Translations under genes and position numbers: made by a program
Assembly (NCBI GenBank): GCA_002782305.1
Contig: PFHN01000068.1
Location: forward strand, 1-18,413
Direction: 5' to 3'
Length of the DNA stretch: 18,413 nt
Source: Candidatus Moranbacteria bacterium CG_4_8_14_3_um_filter_41_13
GTDB taxonomy: Bacteria > Patescibacteriota > Minisyncoccia > Moranbacterales > UBA1568
The notes under the pieces: generated by a model
Seen by the model: only the letters and a program-made list of their open reading frames with translations
The model's database searches: none
Told to the model about the DNA's origin: nothing
Part shown: positions 8,620 through 15,976 of the stretch, piece after piece
Layout: each line of letters starts with the position of its first letter
How positions within the stretch are numbered: the stretch's first letter is position 1

Positions 8620-9345
8620 TTATTGTTGTTTCGGTTTAAAGATAACCATCTGCTGAAAGAGCATAAAAAGTGTTGAAAAGAGCCAATAGAGAGCCAAAGC
8701 AGCAGGGAAGGTTGCTCCAATAAAGAATGCCATACCTGGGCCAAGATAAAGCATCTGCTTATTCATTATACTCGCAAAATCTGGTTCAGATGATGGGTTT
8801 TCTTTCTTCGTGGTATTCTGATTTTGGAAGAGCATTTTTGTCTGATAATACTGAGCTGCAGCGGAAAGGAAAGCTAAGATATAATTTGGCTTTGTTAGGT
8901 CAACAAGATGGAGGAAAAAGTGATTGATTTCTCCAGGATTGGGCACAAAACTATATAAATCGCTTAGATTGACTACAAAACCACCTGTAGCAATATTGAT
9001 AATCACCCGATAGATAGCAATAAGAAATACCAGTTGAATGATAAGGGGGAGACAGCCCGCAAAAGGATTCGCTTTATTTTCCTTATAAAAAGCCATTAAA
9101 GCCTTCGTTTGTTTCTCTTTATCATTCTTGTATTTCTGCTGAAGCTCCTTTATTTGTGGTTGAAGCTCCTGCATTTGTTTTTGGGATTCAATTTGTTTCT
9201 TAGAGAGCTGAATAAGAAATGTCTTTAAGATAATAGTTGTGAGTATAATAGCAACACCAAAATCGTGTCCCGGAACTACATTATAAAAGAAGATAAGCGT
9301 ATTATAGATCGGTTTATAAATACTTTCATCAAACAATGCCATCAT
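8620..9345 (-). CDS. yidC: YidC/Oxa1 membrane protein insertase
   Basis: A 241-aa insertase that places proteins into the cytoplasmic membrane, alone or with SecYEG. Hydrophobic segments are at about 29-47, 93-118, 152-166 and 195-232, with a charged coiled-coil hairpin at about 50-90 (KKQIESQKQMQELQPQIKEL) as in the family. It is short, with no lipoprotein signal or periplasmic P1 domain. The position normally held by the conserved groove Arg of the first core helix is Lys41 (TTIILKTFLIQ). It starts 13 nt after rnpA, and two adjacent ATGs (9345 and 9342) are possible. It belongs to the conserved rpmH-rnpA-yidC-jag order. Confidence 0.93.
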   Translation of the reverse strand: MMALFDESIYKPIYNTLIFFYNVVPGHDFGVAIILTTIILKTFLIQLSKKQIESQKQMQELQPQIKELQQKYKNDKEKQTKALMAFYKENKANPFAGCLPLIIQLVFLIAIYRVIINIATGGFVVNLSDLYSFVPNPGEINHFFLHLVDLTKPNYILAFLSAAAQYYQTKMLFQNQNTTKKENPSSEPDFASIMNKQMLYLGPGMAFFIGATFPAALALYWLFSTLFMLFQQMVIFKPKQQ

Positions 9346-9358
9346 AGATATTATATTA

Positions 9359-9691
9359 CTATTTGTTTAAAGTGGTAAAAACATTTTTAACCAAAACTCT
9401 CATTTGAGCTATACCTCTCTTTTTTGGCTTTTTTGAGAGAAAAAATACCATTTGACCGCTTTTTGGCCACACTGACTGATATTCGGAAATCGCTTGAGAA
9501 AGGACCCTTCTTATTCTATTACGATGAACAGCGAGCGGGAGGTATTTTTTTCCAAAAGAAAATCCAACCTGAAAATTCTCTTTGCCTTTCATATAGCGAC
9601 AGCCAATTTCTTCAAAAAAAAGAGGCTTACCGAAGCGAAAGACTTGATTAAAATCCTCTTTTTTTCGCAAACGAAAGCCTTTTTTCAACAT
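9359..9691 (-). CDS. rnpA: Ribonuclease P protein component
   Basis: A 110-aa basic protein that assists the RNase P RNA in removing 5' leaders from tRNA precursors. It shows the family signature AVHRNRIRRVLSQA (the RNRxxR core at residues 57-62) after a beta strand FQVGFSFGKKY, and a basic N-terminus (LKKGFRLRKKEDF). The length is normal for the family. It begins 3 nt after the rpmH stop, so the two are translationally close and share the rpmH promoter. The RNA partner (rnpB) is not in this window. Confidence 0.93.
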   Translation of the reverse strand: MLKKGFRLRKKEDFNQVFRFGKPLFFEEIGCRYMKGKENFQVGFSFGKKYLPLAVHRNRIRRVLSQAISEYQSVWPKSGQMVFFLSKKPKKRGIAQMRVLVKNVFTTLNK

Positions 9692-9694
9692 ATT

Positions 9695-9835
9695 TTACGC
9701 TACTGTCAGTTTTTTTCTTCCATCTCTTCGGCGATTAGCTACGACCTTTCTTCCTCCTACAGTGTTCATTCTTTCGAGGAAACCGTGCCTCCTTGCACGT
9801 TTCAGAGTTTTTGGTTGATATGTTCTTTTTGGCAT
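9695..9835 (-). CDS. rpmH: 50S ribosomal protein L34
   Basis: A 46-aa strongly basic protein. PKRTYQPKTLKRARRHGFLE, then RMNTVGGRKVVANRRRDGR, is a textbook L34 sequence, a component of the large ribosomal subunit. The frame is open back to an ATG at 9877, but that ATG overlaps the predicted -10 hexamer (9876-9881), and L34 proteins start with MKRT/MPKRT, so the ATG at 9835 is chosen. It is the first gene of the minus-strand block and diverges from dnaA, as in most bacterial origin regions. Confidence 0.95.
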   Translation of the reverse strand: MPKRTYQPKTLKRARRHGFLERMNTVGGRKVVANRRRDGRKKLTVA

Positions 9836-9875
9836 ACGACAAACGTTAGTTCTTAAAGCAATTGGATGTTTTTCC

Positions 9876-9903
9876 ATTGTACCAGAAAAAGAAAGAAAGT
9901 CAA
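9876..9903 (-). promoter_or_regulatory. Promoter of the rpmH-rnpA-yidC-jag block
   Basis: On the minus strand TTGACT (9898-9903), a 16-nt spacer and TACAAT (9876-9881) preceded by TGG. Both hexamers match 5 of 6, with an extended -10 TG. Transcription would start near 9869, leaving about 34 nt to the L34 start codon. Confidence 0.65.
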
Positions 9904-9955
9904 TACAAATAATTCTTTTTCACTCTTTTTTATAGATATATACTGAAACATTTTT

Positions 9956-10027
9956 TTATACAACAAAAAAATGGCTTATATAAAGTATATTAATAATTTT
10001 TTCTGAGTTATGCACCAGTTATGCACA
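9956..10027 (+). promoter_or_regulatory. DnaA-box cluster upstream of dnaA
   Basis: TTATGCACC (10008-10016) and TTATGCACA (10019-10027) lie on the same strand, 11 bp apart, that is on one face of the helix. TTATACAAC (9956-9964) is a weaker match. TTATGCACA fits the general DnaA box TTATNCACA exactly. Their position ahead of the dnaA promoter fits autoregulation by DnaA. Confidence 0.65.
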
Positions 10028-10043
10028 GTTGTATTATCATCTC

Positions 10044-10075
10044 CTCTATGCGAGAGCATAGAGTCGTGATATACT
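10044..10075 (+). promoter_or_regulatory. dnaA promoter with overlapping inverted repeat
   Basis: TATACT (10070-10075) preceded by TGA forms an extended -10, with no good -35. The place of the -35 is occupied by a perfect 8-bp inverted repeat, CTCTATGC and GCATAGAG, around GAGA (10044-10063). Transcription would begin near 10082, some 35 nt ahead of the dnaA ATG at 10117. The repeat could be an operator. If transcribed from further upstream it would form a GNRA-capped hairpin. Confidence 0.5.
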
Positions 10076-10116
10076 TTATTTTACTGTTTTATTCTCCCTT
10101 TCTTGAACACAGAATT

Positions 10117-11532
10117 ATGACGAATGAAGAATTATGGAAAGCTGTTTTAGGACAAATGGAGCTTTCTATCTCACGAGCTAATTTTATTACCTGGTTTAAA
10201 AACACGAAGATCGTGAGTAATGCGAATGGTACAGTAACTATTGGAGTGCCAAATGGATTTGCAAAAGAATGGCTGGAAAATAAATACAATATTTTTATTT
10301 TACGTGCCCTTAAAAGTCTTGATATAAGTGTACAAAATATTTGTTGTATTATTTCAGTAGAAAAAGAATCCTCTCTTCACCCAACAGTTGATGGAGTAAA
10401 GAGTGTGGACGGTGTACAATCAGGAGAATCCACTGGTTTTGTTCGTAAGAAGCTTATAGAAAAGCCTTTCTTCACTCATACAACAGATGGAGCGACTACC
10501 TTTCATGAGACAAATTTAAACACGCGCTACACTTTCGATAACTTTATTGTTGCAGAAAACAATGAACTCGCAAGAGCAGCTTGTTTTGCGGTAGCCCAAA
10601 ACCTTGGTACCGCCTATAATCCTCTCTTTATTTATGGGGGAGTAGGCTTAGGAAAAACACACCTTTTGCAATCTATAGGAAATGAACTTATTAAACACTC
10701 TCCGGAAAAACGTATTAAATACATCAATTCAGAGCGATTTACCACTGAACTTGTTGATTCTATTAAAAATCAAAAAATTGATAAATTTAAAGAATATTAT
10801 CAACAAATGGACCTTCTTATTATTGATGATATTCAATTTCTTTCCGGACGAGAGAAAACTCAAAATGAATTCTTTCATATTTTTAACGCTCTTTATCAGC
10901 TAAATAAACAAATTGTTATCTCAAGTGATCGTCCTCCCAAAGCCATTGCAACACTCGAAGATCGTCTGAGGTCGCGTTTCGAAGGAGGTATGATTACAGA
11001 TATCAGTCGTCCAAATTTTGAAACACGGGTGGCTATTCTCGAATCAAAAATGGCAGAAAAAGGCTTTCAAATGGATCTTCCTGCTATTCATTATATTGCT
11101 CAAAATGTTACACAAAATATTCGTGAACTTGAAGGAGCTCTCAATCGTGTTGTTGCCTTTTGTGAATTCCATAAAATTTCTCCAACACTCGAAAATACAG
11201 AAAAGATTCTCGCTGAACTTATTGAAAATAACAAAAAAACTATTCAAATTGAGGATATATTTCGTGTCATCACAGAGTTTTATAACATAAGTAAGGAAGA
11301 TATTATTAAAAAAGGACGAAAAAAAGAAGTGGCTCACCCAAGACAAGTAATGATGTATATACTTCGTACAGAACTTCAAATGCCTTTTTCTACTATTGGT
11401 GATCTTTTTGGAGGAAGAGATCATACTACCGCACTGCATGCTTTTGAAAAAATTCAAAAAAATAAAGATATCCACACAAGATTAAAAGAAGAACTCAATA
11501 CTCTTAAAGAACGACTCTATTACCCAATATAA
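10117..11532 (+). CDS. dnaA: Chromosomal replication initiator DnaA
   Basis: A 471-aa AAA+ initiator that binds DnaA boxes and melts the origin. Domain I begins ELWKAVLGQMELSISRANF, with a short linker at about 85-130. The AAA+ core has Walker A GGVGLGKT (174-181), Walker B LLIIDD (233-238) and the sensor I region ISSDRPP (268-274), then LRSRFEGG. The C-terminal DNA-binding domain has KGRKKEVAHPRQ and the signature GGRDHTTALHAFEKI (432-446). The open frame extends upstream to 10021, but that would place the start within a DnaA box and ahead of the promoter. The ATG at 10117 matches the normal N-terminus. It is followed by the oriC-like spacer and dnaN. Confidence 0.97.
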   Translation: MTNEELWKAVLGQMELSISRANFITWFKNTKIVSNANGTVTIGVPNGFAKEWLENKYNIFILRALKSLDISVQNICCIISVEKESSLHPTVDGVKSVDGVQSGESTGFVRKKLIEKPFFTHTTDGATTFHETNLNTRYTFDNFIVAENNELARAACFAVAQNLGTAYNPLFIYGGVGLGKTHLLQSIGNELIKHSPEKRIKYINSERFTTELVDSIKNQKIDKFKEYYQQMDLLIIDDIQFLSGREKTQNEFFHIFNALYQLNKQIVISSDRPPKAIATLEDRLRSRFEGGMITDISRPNFETRVAILESKMAEKGFQMDLPAIHYIAQNVTQNIRELEGALNRVVAFCEFHKISPTLENTEKILAELIENNKKTIQIEDIFRVITEFYNISKEDIIKKGRKKEVAHPRQVMMYILRTELQMPFSTIGDLFGGRDHTTALHAFEKIQKNKDIHTRLKEELNTLKERLYYPI

Positions 11533-11812
11533 GAAAAATATTCTCTTTTTCTGTGTATAAGTATGTATAACTCATAAAAAATAGTGCAAAATATCTGTAT
11601 AACATATATAATTATGTGCGTAAAAGAATATTCTTGATTTATACAAAAGAAATATGAGGAATATGAGGTATTTATACAAAAGAAAAAAAGGATATTTATT
11701 ATAAAAAATCCTTATTCTAAAACAAATAAAAGAGTTATCCAGATATCCACACCCCTAATGATAATAAGAAGTTTATATATTTAATTTAAAAAATATTTCT
11801 ATTATAAAGACT
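11533..11812 (+). other. oriC: Probable replication origin (oriC) between dnaA and dnaN
   Basis: A 280-bp AT-rich spacer. Minus-strand boxes: TTATACACA (11552-11560, exact consensus), TTATACATA (11562-11570), TTATACAGA (11594-11602), TTACGCACA (11615-11623). Plus-strand boxes: TTATACAAA twice (11639-11647, 11672-11680), TTATCCAGA (11735-11743), ATATCCACA (11743-11751). The two groups face apart around the palindrome AAGAATATTCTT (11624-11635). A CCCC tract (11752-11755) and an A/T-only stretch from 11772 to about 11797 follow, a good candidate unwinding element. Other repeats are TTTATACAAAAGAAA twice, 33 bp apart (11638, 11671), and AATATGAGG in tandem (11651-11668). Location and content match known dnaA-dnaN origins. 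Replication activity is inferred. Confidence 0.8.
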
Positions 11813-12961
11813 ATGAAACTTATTTGTACGCAAGAGAATTTGAATCGTATAATTTCTTATTTAGAGAAAGTGGCAGGAAAACAACTTACTCTCCCTATCT
11901 TAAGTAATTTTCTTTTAGAAACAGAAAATGGAAGATTGAAAATTTCTGCTACCAATCTTGAAATAGGTATTATTGGTTATATAGGAGCAAAAATAGAAAG
12001 TGAAGGTAAAATTGCACTTCCAGCTAAAGTACTTTCTAATTTCATTCATAATTTACCATCAGGAGATGTTCTTGAACTTGAAAGTACTCCTCAAGGGCTT
12101 AAGATTGTTAGTACAGCTTATCAGACTACTATTAAAGGACTTGACGGTAAAGATTTCCCTATTATTCCTGAATATAAAGAGGATTACTTTTTTTCTTTCC
12201 CCGCACAGGAACTTAAAAGAGCTTTGACACGTACTCTTTTTTGTATGAGTGTGAATAATGCAAGACTAGAACTCACAGGTGTACATATTTTCTTTCATAA
12301 AGATAGAATTGAGCTCGCTGCTACAGATAGTTTCCGTTTGGCTGAAGAAATTATTCCCCTCACTGATCAAAAAGAGAGTTATGATGAATTTTTAGCTCAA
12401 AACCCATCACTTATTATTCCTGGAAGTACACTGCATGAAATTATGCACATTATTACACCAGAAAGTACTGATGTAAAAATAGCCCTGAAGGAAAATCAAA
12501 TCTTCTTTGAAATTGATGGAATACAAATTATTTCAAGGATTATTAATGGAAAATACCCTGATTATAAACAAATTATTCCAAAAAATTTCCAATTACAGGT
12601 TGTTCTAGAAAAAGAATCATTTCAGCGAGCGGTAAAAATTGCGAGTAATTTTGCTTCATATAATGTAGGGGAAATTACCCTTTCTCTTTTGCCTGCAGAA
12701 AAACAATGTGTTATTTCTTCGGAATCACAAGAAATTGGTACAAATAAGACTATTTTGCCTCTAGAAATAAAAAATGGTGTTGATCCTCTTACTATAGTGT
12801 TTAATCCACGGTATATTTTAGAGGGGATTAATACTCTTGCGAGCGAAAAAATACTTTTCTCTGCTAATAGTGAATCAACCCCTATCTCGCTTTGTATGTA
12901 TAATAATAAAGAGAGCGAAAAAGAGCAGTATATGTATATTGTTATGCCTATCAGGAAATAA
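11813..12961 (+). CDS. dnaN: DNA polymerase III beta subunit (sliding clamp)
   Basis: A 382-aa protein forming the ring clamp that holds the replicative polymerase on DNA. The N-terminus MKLICTQENLNRIISYLEKV, then LPILSNFLLETENGRLKISATNLE, is characteristic. The three clamp domains are continued by IEGKI-like (ESEGKIALPAKVLSNFIHNL), the DGKDFPIIPEY segment, ATDSFRLAEE in domain 2 and the C-terminal YMYIVMPIRK that lies by the hydrophobic partner pocket. Length and ends are normal. No ribosome binding site is seen. TATAAA (11803-11808) sits 4 nt before the ATG, so a leaderless message is possible, or transcription comes from within or above the origin. Confidence 0.96.
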   Translation: MKLICTQENLNRIISYLEKVAGKQLTLPILSNFLLETENGRLKISATNLEIGIIGYIGAKIESEGKIALPAKVLSNFIHNLPSGDVLELESTPQGLKIVSTAYQTTIKGLDGKDFPIIPEYKEDYFFSFPAQELKRALTRTLFCMSVNNARLELTGVHIFFHKDRIELAATDSFRLAEEIIPLTDQKESYDEFLAQNPSLIIPGSTLHEIMHIITPESTDVKIALKENQIFFEIDGIQIISRIINGKYPDYKQIIPKNFQLQVVLEKESFQRAVKIASNFASYNVGEITLSLLPAEKQCVISSESQEIGTNKTILPLEIKNGVDPLTIVFNPRYILEGINTLASEKILFSANSESTPISLCMYNNKESEKEQYMYIVMPIRK

Positions 12962-12982
12962 TCATTTATACAAGGAGGAAGT

Positions 12983-13273
12983 ATGAAAAATTTAAAGGAT
13001 CTTCTTCCAAAAAAAAGATCTCATGCCCCCATACTTATTGATGAGAAAACTATTTTTTATATTGCGAAAAGGGTACTTGTCGAAGAATATGGAGTGAGGG
13101 GAGGGGAAAATATTCTCCCTACCTTTTTTAAGGAAAAAAAACTTTTTCTTTCACCAAGGAGTTCTCTTTGGTCGAGTGAGGTATATCTTATGAAAGAACA
13201 TATTCGAAAAAGAATAAACGAAATGCTTGGAAGTGAGGTTATACAAGAGATTAAAATTACTCAGCAAGTATAA
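12983..13273 (+). CDS. dciA: Short DUF721/DciA-like protein
   Basis: A 96-aa basic protein. The middle and C-terminal part (FFKEKKLFLSPRSSLWSSEV, then YLMKEHIRKRINEMLGSEVI) follows the DUF721 pattern: a strand, a conserved Trp, then a helix ending in the R(I/L)NxxLG motif and a final strand. DUF721 includes DciA, which helps load or activate the DnaB replicative helicase in bacteria without DnaC/DnaI. Its place directly after dnaN, where many bacteria keep recF, supports a replication role. It lacks the long basic tail of larger DciA proteins. It has AGGAGG 4 nt before the ATG, the strongest ribosome binding site in the window, and is 21 nt after dnaN. Confidence 0.72.
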   Translation: MKNLKDLLPKKRSHAPILIDEKTIFYIAKRVLVEEYGVRGGENILPTFFKEKKLFLSPRSSLWSSEVYLMKEHIRKRINEMLGSEVIQEIKITQQV

Positions 13274-13298
13274 AAAACTCCCATAAGGGAGTTTTTTT
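13272..13298. terminator. Bidirectional rho-independent terminator
   Basis: AAAAAACTCCC and GGGAGTTTTTTT form a stem around ATAA. The plus strand ends in seven T and the minus strand reads six T after the stem, so it can stop both the dnaA-dnaN-dciA transcript and the convergent penicillin-binding protein transcript, whose stop is at 13320. Confidence 0.85.
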
Positions 13299-13319
13299 GA
13301 TGGATAAAACAGAATGTGT

Positions 13320-15887
13320 TTAGAAGCTTATGAAAACACTTTTCGTATCACTTGATGTATTACCATTATTATCAACAGCTTCTACTCGAAGAGTGAGTGT
13401 GGAATTATTTTTCTCTACAGGAATAGTATATTCCTCAGAAAAAGCGCCATTGTTTGATCCAATAGGAAATCCATCAACAAAATAGGTTATTTGCGTGATG
13501 CCGTATGGAGCATTGACATTGGAACTCAGAGTAAGAGAATGAGTGTTTATGCTTGATGGGGTAGTAAGAGTGATAGTGATTTGGTATTTCTTAAAATCAC
13601 TTTCTTTGCATTCATCTGTAGGTGGGGCGTCTGAAATAGCACCCTTTTCTTTTTTGTAATAAGCCTTTACACTTTCTTCCCAATTTTTATATTGAGAATC
13701 ATTTTCTGGATTCTCTGGAATAGGACCACGAGGGTCACTTCGATCAATATAAAACAAGATATCATGAGGACTTGTAAAGTCTTTTTTGTCTCTTTCGCTA
13801 TCGGGACAATACTTATTTGCTAGACAATAAGCTCCTTTCGTTCCTGGTATAGAACATACTTTGAGGTCTTTTTCTTGTTCGAGTTTCCCTGCAAGCATAG
13901 GTTTATTTGTTTCCCCCTCTCCTTCGCCGATTTCATCTTCAGGATTGTATTTTGGAAAGTTCTCTAGAGGGTAATTGATCAGTACTTTATCTAAGAAAGA
14001 TCTCCAAATAGGAGCAGCTACATTGACTCCATCTGCCCCTGTAACCATAGGGCTATTATCATTGTTTCCTGCCCACACAGCGACGGTAAGTGATGGAGTA
14101 TATCCTATGGTCCATCCGTCACGGAATTCGTTTGTGGTACCAGTTTTAGCAACCACTGATCGATTATCAAACTGTAGTGGTGACTTATCACCAAAAACCC
14201 ATGCTCTATTTTCATTATTTGAAAGAATAGAATCTAGCATAGCCACATATTTCTCATCAACAACTCGCTCACCTGCGTCTGGTTTGAATTCTTCAATAAT
14301 AGTTCCTTTTGCATCTTCGATACGAAGAATAGCTGTTTGAGTGTGTCTGATACCGCCAGTTGCTAGTGTGCTGTAAGCATTCACATGATCAACAAGTTTT
14401 ACTTCCCCTCCGCCCAAAACCAAAGAAAGTCCAAGTTTCGAAGGATCATTAAGTCCTGAAATACCAAGATCTTTAGCTAATTTAATAGCATCTTTCATGC
14501 TTACAAGATACAGTGTTTTTACAGCAGGCACATTCAGTGATCCTCCAAGCGCCTTCATCATCGGCAAAGGTCCGTGGAATTTCCCATCATAATTATTTGG
14601 TTCATAACTCTTCCCCTCAGCTGTTTCAAACTGAGTTTTGGTATCATAAAGCATTGTTTCTGGAAGATAGCCTTTGGTAAATGCAGTAAGATACACATAT
14701 GGTTTAAAAGACGAACCTGGCTGTCTTTCTGCAATAGCCACATTGAAATTTGGTTCAAAAGTACAATTTTTTCCTGAAGTACAGCCAGTAGGTTCAGAAG
14801 GAGCAAAATAATCTTTTGATCCAACCATAGCGAGAATCTGTCCTGTGTGAGGATCTTCAGCGACAAGTGCTGCATTAGCAGCCTTCCATTTTTTATTTTT
14901 TTCTGCATTTTCACGAATAGCTTCCTCAGCAATTTGTTGTTTGTCCCAATCAAGTGTTGTAATGACCTTATAACCACTTTGTTCTACAGCGAGATCGCCA
15001 TATTTCTGCTGAAGATAATCTTTGATATACATCACAAAGTGTGGCGCTGCGATAATATTTTTTTGGGTCTGAAGTTTATCAAGTGTATTGGTCTGTATAG
15101 CATCATTCGCTTGTTCCTCAGTGATATAGCCAAGGTCTTTCATTTTTTTTAAAGCAAAACCTTTGCGTCCTATCAAAGCATCTTTATGTGATCCATAGGG
15201 AGAATAATACGCAGTCGCCTGAGGGAGAGCAGCAATCAGAGCAGCTTCATCAAGTGTTAATTCTTTTGCAGACTTACCAAAAAAGGTCTGAGAGGCAGCC
15301 TCGATACCATATGCATTCGAGCCATAAGGAATCTCATTTAAGTACATAGCCAAAATTTCATCTTTCGAGAATTTTGTTTCCATTTCTAGAGATAAAATAA
15401 CCTCTTTTACTTTACGTATGAGTGTTTTTTCATTTGTGAGGAGGGAATTTTTGACAAATTGCTGAGTGATTGTTGATCCACCTTGTGATTTATCAAGAGT
15501 GATAATGTCTTTCAAAATAGACCGGAGAATAGAGGTTATTTTGATTCCATGATGAGTATAAAAATCCTGATCTTCAAGGCTAATAGTGGCGTATTTTACC
15601 ACATCGGGCATTTCAGAGAAAGTAATAACGGTACGCTTTTCCTCTCCATGGACATCATAAAGAAGATGATCACCTGTGCGATCATATATTTTCGTTGATT
15701 CTATAATTACTCTGTTGGTGAGATTTCCTGGATTTGGGAGGTCTTTGGCAATATAAGCAAAGACGCCTAATACGAGTATGGATCCAAGGAGAATAAGCAC
15801 GAGGATAATTTTGAAAACAATGAGCCAAAAATTATTCTTTGCCTTATTTTCAGTAGAAACCTGCCTTTTTTTATGAAAAAATGTCAT
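13320..15887 (-). CDS. Class A penicillin-binding protein (glycosyltransferase/transpeptidase)
   Basis: An 855-aa bifunctional enzyme that polymerises and cross-links peptidoglycan. A membrane anchor (about 20-46) is followed by a GT51 domain with EDQDFYTHHG (105-114), GGSTITQQ (136-143) and KVKEVILSLEMETKFSKDEI (159-178). The transpeptidase domain has SSFK (392-395), SLN (450-452) and KTG (581-583). After about residue 640 comes a Glu/Pro-rich linker, a Cys-containing segment (Cys at 678, 688, 694, 760) and a C-terminal Ig-like domain (about 770-855). The ATG at 15887 is chosen, since the frame continues to a TTG at 15968 but that adds residues unlike the family and overlaps the promoter. 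The gene converges with dciA and is monocistronic. Confidence 0.93.
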   Translation of the reverse strand: MTFFHKKRQVSTENKAKNNFWLIVFKIILVLILLGSILVLGVFAYIAKDLPNPGNLTNRVIIESTKIYDRTGDHLLYDVHGEEKRTVITFSEMPDVVKYATISLEDQDFYTHHGIKITSILRSILKDIITLDKSQGGSTITQQFVKNSLLTNEKTLIRKVKEVILSLEMETKFSKDEILAMYLNEIPYGSNAYGIEAASQTFFGKSAKELTLDEAALIAALPQATAYYSPYGSHKDALIGRKGFALKKMKDLGYITEEQANDAIQTNTLDKLQTQKNIIAAPHFVMYIKDYLQQKYGDLAVEQSGYKVITTLDWDKQQIAEEAIRENAEKNKKWKAANAALVAEDPHTGQILAMVGSKDYFAPSEPTGCTSGKNCTFEPNFNVAIAERQPGSSFKPYVYLTAFTKGYLPETMLYDTKTQFETAEGKSYEPNNYDGKFHGPLPMMKALGGSLNVPAVKTLYLVSMKDAIKLAKDLGISGLNDPSKLGLSLVLGGGEVKLVDHVNAYSTLATGGIRHTQTAILRIEDAKGTIIEEFKPDAGERVVDEKYVAMLDSILSNNENRAWVFGDKSPLQFDNRSVVAKTGTTNEFRDGWTIGYTPSLTVAVWAGNNDNSPMVTGADGVNVAAPIWRSFLDKVLINYPLENFPKYNPEDEIGEGEGETNKPMLAGKLEQEKDLKVCSIPGTKGAYCLANKYCPDSERDKKDFTSPHDILFYIDRSDPRGPIPENPENDSQYKNWEESVKAYYKKEKGAISDAPPTDECKESDFKKYQITITLTTPSSINTHSLTLSSNVNAPYGITQITYFVDGFPIGSNNGAFSEEYTIPVEKNNSTLTLRVEAVDNNGNTSSDTKSVFISF

Positions 15888-15913
15888 AAAGGAAATATAA
15901 GAAGTATCTCTAT

Positions 15914-15922
15914 TGTATAGCA
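15914..15922 (-). promoter_or_regulatory. Extended -10 promoter of the penicillin-binding protein gene
   Basis: On the minus strand TGC then TATACA lies 27-35 bp ahead of the ATG at 15887. No good -35 is seen. The left end of the IS30 element is about 55 bp upstream, so the core promoter is intact but anything regulatory further up has been replaced. Confidence 0.45.
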
Positions 15923-15954
15923 CGAAATGAACAAAAAGAGAAGGCTGTATAATT

Positions 15955-15976
15955 AACCCCGAATTCAAACCCCGAA
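15955..15976. repeat. Tandem AACCCCGAA repeat at the IS left edge
   Basis: AACCCCGAA occurs at 15955-15963 and again at 15968-15976, ending exactly where the left inverted repeat of the IS30 element begins. It may be part of the insertion target or a leftover of repeated events. No copy flanks the right end. Confidence 0.6.

Noticed and set aside
9836..9877. Longer L34 reading from the ATG at 9877
   Set aside because: That ATG overlaps the predicted -10 hexamer TACAAT (9876-9881), and the extra 14 residues are unlike any L34 N-terminus.
10021..10116. Longer DnaA reading from the ATG at 10021
   Set aside because: It would start within a DnaA box and run through the inverted repeat and the -10. 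The family N-terminus (ELWKAVL) fits the ATG at 10117.
15888..15968. Penicillin-binding protein starting from TTG at 15968
   Set aside because: It would lie upstream of the extended -10 and inside the AACCCCGAA repeats at the IS edge. The basic N-terminus and membrane anchor follow normally from the ATG at 15887.
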